Positions 14,080 to 18,240 of a stretch of DNA of 18,240 nt are shown in pieces. The stretch spans positions 1 through 18,240 of the forward strand of contig CAXMSE010000082.1 of the NCBI GenBank assembly GCA_964196195.1. Direction: 5' to 3'. Below the pieces are notes generated by a model. The model worked only from the letters and a program-made list of their open reading frames with translations. It was not told where the DNA came from and searched no databases. Made by a program: the position numbers and the translations under genes. Position 1 is the stretch's first letter; each line of letters starts with the position of its first letter. This DNA is from OFTM10 sp964196195 (GTDB lineage Bacteria; Actinomycetota; Acidimicrobiia; Acidimicrobiales; Aldehydirespiratoraceae).

Positions 14080-14568
14080 GTGTTCTTCTGGTTCGTAGCG
14101 GCAGCGGTGCTGACGGTGCTGTTCGTCTTCGACAGTCCTGCCATCGACTACCGCTTTGTTGCCCTGGGAGGCGTGCTGCCCTTGGCCGAGGCCATTACCG
14201 GCAAGCCTCTCCTGCTGCACACCTTGCTTGGCTCGGTGCTGGTTCTGGGCGTCGTGATGGCCGCCACGGTCGGACATCGGGTGGTCCGCCGCCGACTGCT
14301 CGGCATCCCGATCGGCACCTTTGTGTTCCTTGTCGCCTCTGCTGCATGGACCCGCACCGAGCTGTTCTGGTGGCCGGTGGCCGGACTCGACGGGATCGCC
14401 GACCCACCCTTACCCGAGTTCGATCGGCCGATCGGGATCCTTGTGGTGATGGAGCTCGTCGGAGCGGCCGCGCTGTTGTGGCTGGTGCGCCGGCTCGATC
14501 TCAGCCGGCCCGCTCACCGCCGCCAACTGGTGAGCACGGGCCGACTCCCTCGAGAACACCTGCGCTGA
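14080..14568 (+). CDS. Small integral membrane protein of unknown function
   Basis: The 162 residues contain about five hydrophobic segments: 1-17, 24-41, 45-64, 72-89 and 112-135, with an Arg-rich cytoplasmic-type tail (RRLDLSRPAHRRQ). There is no catalytic motif I recognise; LPLAEAITGKPLLLHTLLGS with its His resembles part of the YdjM/metal-dependent hydrolase membrane family, but too weakly to name. The start is the GTG one base after the previous stop, so translation likely depends on coupling. Position in the PBP cluster suggests a cell-envelope role, by inference only. Confidence 0.8.
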   Translation: MFFWFVAAAVLTVLFVFDSPAIDYRFVALGGVLPLAEAITGKPLLLHTLLGSVLVLGVVMAATVGHRVVRRRLLGIPIGTFVFLVASAAWTRTELFWWPVAGLDGIADPPLPEFDRPIGILVVMELVGAAALLWLVRRLDLSRPAHRRQLVSTGRLPREHLR

Positions 14569-14578
14569 TGGGGGAGAG

Positions 14579-15163
14579 ATGCTGATCGTCGTGCGTCATG
14601 GTCGTACCGAGGCCAATGCGGCCGGGGAGCTCCTCGGCCGGCGAGATCCGTCCCTCGACTCCGAGGGGCGGGCCCAGGCGCGGGCCATCGCTGATGCACT
14701 CCCCACCGGCGCGCGGGTGATTTCGAGTCCGCTGGCGCGGTGTCGCGAGACAGCCGCCGGGCTCGGATCAGAGGTCGAGATCGAGATCGATGAGCGACTG
14801 GTCGAACTCGACTACGGAGAGCTCGAAGGCACGCCCCTTCGCGACGTCGCGTCCTCGACCTGGCGCGAATGGCGGGCGAGCTCGGGCTGGCGCCCCGAGG
14901 GCGGAGAAAGCCACGATGATCTTGCCGCGAGGGTCTGGCCACTTCTCGACGAACTCGCTCCTGTCGCTGCATCCTCCGATCTCGTGCTGGTGAGCCACGT
15001 GTCGCCCATCAAGGCAGTCGTGGCCTGGGCGTTGGGTGTCTCGATCGACATCTCATGGCGCTGCTTTGTCGAGCAGGCTTCGATCCAAAGGATCACCACC
15101 AACGGTGTTCAGCCGTCGTTGCGGTCGTTCAACGAGACCTCACATCTCGATCATCTCGGCTGA
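14579..15163 (+). CDS. Histidine phosphatase (phosphoglycerate-mutase-like) family protein
   Basis: This 194-residue protein starts directly with the RHG motif (VVRHGRTE, residues 4-11; phospho-accepting His7). The other active-site residues are visible: Arg54 in SSPLARCRETA, Glu76 in LVELDYGELEG and the second His140 in LVLVSHVSPIKAV. It hydrolyses a phosphate monoester through a phosphohistidine intermediate. Related actinobacterial enzymes act on glucosyl-3-phosphoglycerate, cobalamin intermediates or phosphosugars, and the substrate is not set by the sequence. GGGGAG lies only 2 nt before ATG 14579, too close for an ideal Shine-Dalgarno. It is the last gene of the probable PBP-led transcription unit, 10 bases after the membrane gene. 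Confidence 0.9.
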   Translation: MLIVVRHGRTEANAAGELLGRRDPSLDSEGRAQARAIADALPTGARVISSPLARCRETAAGLGSEVEIEIDERLVELDYGELEGTPLRDVASSTWREWRASSGWRPEGGESHDDLAARVWPLLDELAPVAASSDLVLVSHVSPIKAVVAWALGVSIDISWRCFVEQASIQRITTNGVQPSLRSFNETSHLDHLG

Positions 15164-15207
15164 AATGCCGCTCGGGCCACGCGGCGTGGAGATCGCAGGT
15201 CTCGCAG

Positions 15208-15213
15208 TACGCT
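15208..15213 (+). promoter_or_regulatory. Putative -10 box TACGCT for the XRE-arfB pair
   Basis: TACGCT is identical to the box before the acyl-CoA ligase, but here no start codon follows at 7 nt. The predicted transcript would begin near 15220 and have about a 32-nt leader, including a G-rich GGGGGGAC stretch just upstream of ATG 15252. No clear -35 element is seen. Confidence 0.4.
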
Positions 15214-15251
15214 CACGAAGTCAGGCGGGACTCGGCTGGGGGGACATCAAA

Positions 15252-15527
15252 ATGGGGCGACGGGCCCATGGTGAGTGCATCAACGATGCCGAGTACGGCG
15301 CGTTCATGAAAGAAACCCAAGGACACATTCGTCGGGTCCTCGGCGAGGCGCGGATGCAACAGGGGATATCTCAGCAGAGGCTGGCCCAGGTGATCGGGGT
15401 GAATCGGGAAGCCATGCGCGACCGCCTCCTCGGCCGCACCCAGACCAAGGCCGAGGAGATCGCCGCGCTTGCAGCGTTCCTGCAGATGGACATCACCGAG
15501 TTCTTTCCGATTCGACGCGCCGGCTGA
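15252..15527 (+). CDS. XRE-type helix-turn-helix protein
   Basis: A 91-residue DNA-binding protein: the five-helix Cro/C1-type domain spans about residues 24-85, with recognition region ISQQRLAQVIGVNREAMRDRLLGR (39-62) and the family-typical end LAAFLQMDITEFF (73-85). It has no sensor domain, so it should act as a compact repressor or cofactor. ATG 15252 is chosen for the G-rich site upstream; the frame stays open to 15036 but that part overlaps the phosphatase gene, and Met19 (15306) is an alternative. Its stop is 2 bases before the ArfB-like gene, suggesting translational coupling and perhaps autoregulation of the pair. Confidence 0.83.
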   Translation: MGRRAHGECINDAEYGAFMKETQGHIRRVLGEARMQQGISQQRLAQVIGVNREAMRDRLLGRTQTKAEEIAALAAFLQMDITEFFPIRRAG

Positions 15528-15529
15528 CG

Positions 15530-15925
15530 ATGTCCGGGGGCTGGCGCGTTCCCGAGAGTGAGGTGGAGTTCCGCTTCATGGCGTCGGGTGGCCCCGGCGG
15601 CCAACACGCCAACCGCTCGAACACGAAGGTGGAAGCTGTGTTTCGCCCCCCTTCATCGCCGACGATGCCCGAAGGTCTGCGGCGTCGCGTGATCGAGAAA
15701 CTCGGCGAAGCAATACGCGTCACTGTCGCGGACGAGCGGTCTCAGCTCCGCAACCGCGAGATCGCCATGGAACGACTCCGAGGTCGGGTAGAGGCAGCAG
15801 GCAAGGTCGAGAGGCCGCGACGGGCAACCAAGCCCACCCGTGGCAGCCAGCGCCGCAGGCTGGAGTCGAAACGGCGTCGAGGCGACGTGAAGCGCGGGCG
15901 CGGCCGCCCGGGTGCCGACGACTGA
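15530..15925 (+). CDS. arfB: ArfB/YaeJ-like peptidyl-tRNA hydrolase (ribosome rescue)
   Basis: The 131-residue protein has the compact release-factor-like domain: the catalytic GGQ at residues 23-25 within MASGGPGGQHANRSNTKVE and the helical segment LRNREIAMERL. The highly basic tail (about residues 95-125: RPRRATKPTRGSQRRR and on) matches the ArfB tail that enters the empty mRNA channel of stalled ribosomes. It should release peptides on non-stop ribosomes independently of a stop codon. Length and tail fit ArfB (about 140 residues) rather than RF1/RF2. ATG 15530 has no Shine-Dalgarno and probably depends on termination of the XRE gene just upstream. Confidence 0.9.
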   Translation: MSGGWRVPESEVEFRFMASGGPGGQHANRSNTKVEAVFRPPSSPTMPEGLRRRVIEKLGEAIRVTVADERSQLRNREIAMERLRGRVEAAGKVERPRRATKPTRGSQRRRLESKRRRGDVKRGRGRPGADD

Positions 15926-15935
15926 TCAGGCGGGG

Positions 15936-16238
15936 CTATCGGTGCGTTTCGGGGGCGCGGCGGTCGACATAGGGGCGGCGGTGACGGTCGATGAGGCCCA
16001 GTCTCTCCAGAGCATCGGATGCTCTGCGAACCGTCTCGTGGCCGCTACGGGCGAAGACCGCTATCTCCCGTGAACTCATCGGTAGCCGCTCATCGAGTAG
16101 GGCCAGCGCGAAGGCGACCGACCCAGTGCGTCGCGGCACGCTCCGGGCCACGAACTCAAGCCGATGCACATGTTCGACCCAGCGGAGGCTGTCGGCCGAC
16201 AGCAGCGGGTGGGCAGGCCTCGTCTCTTCGCTCGTCAT
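15936..16238 (-). CDS. Small winged-helix-like DNA-binding protein (hypothetical)
   Basis: I do not recognise a named family. Residues about 40-90 (SVAFALALLDERLPMSSREIAVFARSG and ETVRRASDALERLGLIDRHRRPYVDRR) have the pattern of a winged helix: a helix, a turn into a recognition helix with SGHETVRRASDAL, then a short basic wing RHRRPYV. The N-terminal 40 residues are unassigned. It is probably a one-domain regulator. It converges on arfB with a 10-base gap. A TAGACA sequence 6 nt before ATG 16238 is a possible weak leaderless -10. MSSREIA (internal Met) is an alternative start. Confidence 0.66.
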   Translation of the reverse strand: MTSEETRPAHPLLSADSLRWVEHVHRLEFVARSVPRRTGSVAFALALLDERLPMSSREIAVFARSGHETVRRASDALERLGLIDRHRRPYVDRRAPETHR

Positions 16239-16244
16239 CGACCT

Positions 16245-16250
16245 TGTCTA
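16245..16250 (-). promoter_or_regulatory. Possible weak -10 box TAGACA for the winged-helix gene
   Basis: On the minus strand TAGACA is followed by AGGTCG (6 nt) and ATG 16238. The last base departs from TANNNT and the spacing is one short of the set seen at the other genes, so this is tentative. Confidence 0.3.
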
Positions 16251-16260
16251 GCCTGTTGCC

Positions 16261-16289
16261 GGTGGCGGGGAGTCGACCTGTAAGCGGGG
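16261..16289. repeat. 29-bp direct repeat, left copy
   Basis: Identical in 28 of 29 positions to 17691-17719 and in the same orientation (core GAGTCGACCTGTAAGCGGGG); the only difference is G/A at position 9. The copies start exactly 1430 bp apart and bracket the OmpA-like lipoprotein gene. Sequence outside the 29 bp is not conserved. An att-like duplication left by integration, or a shared regulatory or RNA-gene fragment, are both possible. Confidence 0.85.
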
Positions 16290-16471
16290 GAAAGACTAAC
16301 CGGACTGGCCTAAGGAGCGGTGTAGGCCCAAGTGTAATAACGGTACGTGTCGCCGCCGTGTCAGCAAAGCCCCCCACGGTGAACCCTGGGTCTGGAATTC
16401 GGTCCCATCCGTTTCTGACTCGTCGGCGCTGAGAGAACCGCCGTCGATCGCCGACGTCTTGCACCGAGTCG
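16290..16471. other. Non-coding stretch upstream of the OmpA-like gene
   Basis: No credible reading frame: open frames here are short and lack start signals. The stretch is locally less GC-rich (for example AGTGTAATAACGGTACG around 16330-16346) than the surrounding genes. Apart from the repeat on its left and the promoter on its right I see no defined element. Confidence 0.5.
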
Positions 16472-16501
16472 TTCGACGAGCTTCCGGTATAGCGGTATAG
16501 T
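16472..16501 (+). promoter_or_regulatory. -35/-10 promoter and Shine-Dalgarno of the OmpA-like gene
   Basis: TTCGAC (16472-16477), an 18-nt spacer and TATAGT (16496-16501) make a conventional promoter, with a start expected near 16509 and a leader of about 31 nt. GAGGGG at 16527-16532 is a Shine-Dalgarno site 7 nt before ATG 16540. The -10 lies in a short tandem repeat, CGGTATAG twice. This classical layout contrasts with the leaderless-type genes in the rest of the window. Confidence 0.65.
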
Positions 16502-16539
16502 TGTTCTGGGGGCACGCCCCGCGAGCGAGGGGTCTTCAA

Positions 16540-17385
16540 ATGCGGTGGGGTAGAAGAGCCGTCCTGGCGGTCCTATTTGCTGGGCTCGTGGCAGCGTGCG
16601 CGAGTGCCACCGACGACAGCGCACCTGCTTCGACATCGAGCACGATGTCTCCAGCAGTATCGAGCACGACGTCTCCACCAGTAACGTCTCCACCAACAAC
16701 GGCACCGTCTGACGGGGACAATGACGGGGGAGATGACGATGACGCCCCGATCGAGTCGACACTGCCCGAAGGAGCCGTGGAGGGGTTGGACGACTTCGAC
16801 CAGGACGAAGACCCAGATCCGATCTGTGGAGTCACCGATTTCGGGGGCGGTCTTCTGCTCCAGGTTCCGTGCGAGGTCTTCACTGCCAACGAGCCGGAGG
16901 ACGGAACGACGCTGGTCGAAGACTCGCTTTACGCCCTGCCAGGGGACAACTTCGTCGAACTCGAAAACGTCTCTGCGACTGCGATTCAGGCGCGTGACGA
17001 CATGGACCGGCTGACCACCGTGTTCCTCCTCAATTCCGACACGCTCTTTGCCATCGGATCCAGCGATCTGTCGGAGCCAGCGCAGGACGCGCTCAACGGC
17101 ATCATCGCGGCACTGGAAGGCCACTTTGACGGCCAGCCAGTCGAGCTTCGTGGCCATACCGATGCCATCGGAGACCGTGCCGCCAACGACAAGTTGTCCG
17201 CTGACCGTGCAGCCAGCGTCGCCGACTACTTCGGATCCCACGGTCTCGATCGGTCCAATATCTCCATCATCGGGCTGGGCTCAGCGGTGCCGATCGTGCA
17301 GGAATCGTCTGGCGACGAAGCCGCCGACGAACTCGGACGCGCGCAGAACCGCCGCGTCGAAGTTGTGGTACGCGTCGCGAGCTGA
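16540..17385 (+). CDS. OmpA-family lipoprotein
   Basis: The 281-residue protein begins with a lipoprotein signal peptide: a basic MRWGRR, a hydrophobic run and the lipobox LVAAC with Cys20. A Ser/Thr/Pro-rich linker (about 25-57) and an Asp-rich stretch (58-94) follow. A middle region with two cysteines (96 and 111) is unassigned. The C-terminal OmpA domain (about 160-278) has LFAIGSSDLSEPAQ, the peptidoglycan-binding ELRGHTDAIGD (202-212), NDKLSADRAASV (216-227) and AQNRRVEV (268-275). It should be anchored in the membrane and bind peptidoglycan non-covalently. ATG 16540 is chosen because of the Shine-Dalgarno site and the signal peptide start; the open frame to 16501 is leader. It is the only gene between the two 29-bp repeats. 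Confidence 0.92.
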   Translation: MRWGRRAVLAVLFAGLVAACASATDDSAPASTSSTMSPAVSSTTSPPVTSPPTTAPSDGDNDGGDDDDAPIESTLPEGAVEGLDDFDQDEDPDPICGVTDFGGGLLLQVPCEVFTANEPEDGTTLVEDSLYALPGDNFVELENVSATAIQARDDMDRLTTVFLLNSDTLFAIGSSDLSEPAQDALNGIIAALEGHFDGQPVELRGHTDAIGDRAANDKLSADRAASVADYFGSHGLDRSNISIIGLGSAVPIVQESSGDEAADELGRAQNRRVEVVVRVAS

Positions 17386-17690
17386 GCTGAGCCAAGGCGG
17401 GTTACGGGAAACCCCCGGCCTCCGCATACTGACCCATGGCCCCTGTCGGGAACGACCTTGCTCGAACCGTAACGGACCGTCCCGACGGCGTCCCCGTGGT
17501 GGCCTTTGAACGCCGCCCCGCGTTATCGACCTGCGCCGGTCGCGCTCTCGGCGAGTGCATCGAACGGGTACAACGACGGCTCGCTTCCGGGTGCGATGCT
17601 CGATCTCGTGTGTCACAGATGTGTCACGGGCCGATCTATTCTCACGGATCTGGGGTAGGAATCCCTTTGTTCTAGAGGGTTTCGGTGGGT
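17386..17690. other. 305-bp non-coding stretch after the OmpA-like gene
   Basis: No credible gene; an open plus-strand frame at 17436-17675 has no start signal, no domain and unnatural composition. A short imperfect hairpin around GGGTTACGGGAAACCC (17400-17415) follows the lipoprotein stop but lacks a T-run, so it is at best a weak terminator. TGTGTCAC occurs twice with 11-bp spacing at 17619-17637. Confidence 0.5.
17619..17637. promoter_or_regulatory. Tandem TGTGTCAC pair with 11-bp period (possible operator)
   Basis: TGTGTCAC at 17619-17626 and again at 17630-17637. One helical turn between copies is what side-by-side binding of a regulator would need, but no promoter or gene start is adjacent, so function is unproven. 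Confidence 0.3.
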
Positions 17691-17719
17691 GGTGGCGGAG
17701 AGTCGACCTGTAAGCGGGG
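17691..17719. repeat. 29-bp direct repeat, right copy
   Basis: Partner of 16261-16289 with one mismatch. Read on the minus strand it contains ACAGACCCCGCTTACAGG just before TCGACTC, which resembles the 3' end of bacterial RNase P RNA genes as I remember them. No RNase P core is found upstream on that strand, so this is at most a gene-end fragment. Confidence 0.85.
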
Positions 17720-17745
17720 TCTGTGCGGCCGGTTCGAAGGAGGAG

Positions 17746-17800
17746 ACGAGTTTGCAATGCGATCCCGGACCCTCTTGGGTTCAGGGATCGCATCACTCGT
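17746..17800. repeat. Long three-tier inverted repeat (structured RNA or terminator)
   Basis: Arms pair in three tiers: ACGAGT 17746-17751 with ACTCGT 17795-17800; ATGCGATCCC 17757-17766 with GGGATCGCAT 17784-17793; ACCC with GGGT around a TCTT loop (17769-17780). That is 20 perfect base pairs within 55 nt. It lies 86 bases past the stop of the minus-strand AapJ-like gene and could end its transcript, but no T-run follows on either strand. Confidence 0.7.
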
Positions 17801-17886
17801 TTGAGGCTTGGATCGGGGTGGGTAGGAGCAAACGAACGGAACCCTGAGCGCCTCACATCCTCGGCCCTGTTTTTTGTGTTGCCCTC

Positions 17887-18240
17887 CTACTTGAAGGGTG
17901 GTGAATACAGCAAGCCTCCATCGACGTAAGACCGGTTGAGAGTTCCTCGTGGCAGAAAAGCTCCGAGGTTGGTGTCGTAGATCTCTTGGTAGTTGCCCAC
18001 CTGTTTGATCGCCCGGTAAGCCCATTCTCCGTCCAAACCGAGAGCCGCTCCGGTTGAGGTAGCATCGGCGCCGAAGGCACGGGATATCTCGGGGGTGGCA
18101 TCGCGACGGCCCGCATCGTCGATGTTGGCCGAGGTGATCCCGCTTTCGTCCGCGAAGAACGTCGCGTTGACACTCCAGCTAACGATTGCCAACCATCCGT
18201 CATCTCCATCTACCACTGCAGGCGCCAGCGGTTCTCTGGA
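17887..18240 (-). CDS. AapJ-like general L-amino-acid ABC transporter substrate-binding protein, C-terminal part
   Basis: The frame is open to the window edge, so only the last 117 residues are seen. They match the C-terminal lobe of AapJ/BztA-type binding proteins: SREPLAPAVVDGDDGWLAIVSW, AFGADATSTGAALGLDGEWAYRAIKQVGNYQEIYDTNLG in pieces, and the typical end GGLLYSPPFK. Such proteins deliver amino acids to an AapQMP-type importer; the remaining genes would lie outside the window unless they were lost. The GTG at 18216 is internal, not a start, because family sequence continues upstream of it. The GC content and codon choice look a little lower than in the central genes. Confidence 0.9.
   Translation of the reverse strand, partial: SREPLAPAVVDGDDGWLAIVSWSVNATFFADESGITSANIDDAGRRDATPEISRAFGADATSTGAALGLDGEWAYRAIKQVGNYQEIYDTNLGAFLPRGTLNRSYVDGGLLYSPPFK

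Noticed and set aside
17436..17675. 79-codon plus-strand frame after the lipoprotein gene
   Set aside because: No ribosome-binding site, -10 box, domain or natural composition.
17691..17740. tRNA-like sequence (GGTTCGA near a GC-rich arm)
   Set aside because: No cloverleaf can be folded: no acceptor pairing and no proper anticodon arm.
17691..18100. Complete RNase P RNA gene on the minus strand
   Set aside because: Only the last part resembles rnpB; the GAGGAAAGTCC-type core is absent and the required span overlaps the AapJ-like coding region.

Overview
The window is GC-rich, gene-dense bacterial DNA with very short intergenic gaps. The gene content (an F420-type luciferase-like oxidoreductase, a Thr-rich-tailed class A PBP, a CT398-type zinc-ribbon protein, a threonine-rich OmpA lipoprotein), frequent GTG starts and apparently leaderless transcripts point to a high-GC actinobacterium, plausibly Acidimicrobiia. 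That placement is inference from gene style; no rRNA or other phylogenetic marker is present. I see no tRNA, rRNA, CRISPR array, transposase or integrase.

Layout. 1-984: 3' part of a proline racemase-family gene whose two catalytic cysteines are Ser and Thr, followed by an F420-type oxidoreductase (1007-1960). On the minus strand lie a CobW-family GTPase (1965-2861), an unrecognised small protein (2892-3272) and a PilZ-like ORF that looks truncated at its N-terminus (3314-3637). On the plus strand are a 4-coumarate-CoA-ligase-like acyl-CoA synthetase (3786-5333) and a homocysteine S-methyltransferase (5393-6385). A minus-strand biotinyl-carboxyltransferase fusion (6405-8225) diverges from a cellulose-synthase-like membrane protein with a degenerate glycosyltransferase core and an intact-looking C-terminal PilZ domain (8338-10107). 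A Gfo/Idh/MocA-like protein lacking the EKP lysine (10110-11012, minus) diverges from a plus-strand cluster: class A PBP (11086-13371), coiled-coil/zinc-ribbon protein, small membrane protein and histidine phosphatase (to 15163). Then come an XRE-type regulator coupled to an ArfB-like ribosome-rescue factor (15252-15925) and a convergent small winged-helix-like protein (15936-16238).

The last 2 kb differ. A 29-bp direct repeat (28/29 identical, copies starting exactly 1430 bp apart) brackets an OmpA-family lipoprotein gene that has a conventional -35/-10 promoter and Shine-Dalgarno site. Right of the second copy is a long three-tier inverted repeat, and the window ends in the C-terminal part of an AapJ-like amino-acid-binding protein on the minus strand.

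The best structural signals are: a recurrent TANNNT-7 nt-start codon arrangement marking apparently leaderless genes; two PilZ proteins, one on a pseudo-glycosyltransferase scaffold and one apparently broken; and the repeat-bracketed OmpA segment. I did not find a convincing complete new multi-gene system.
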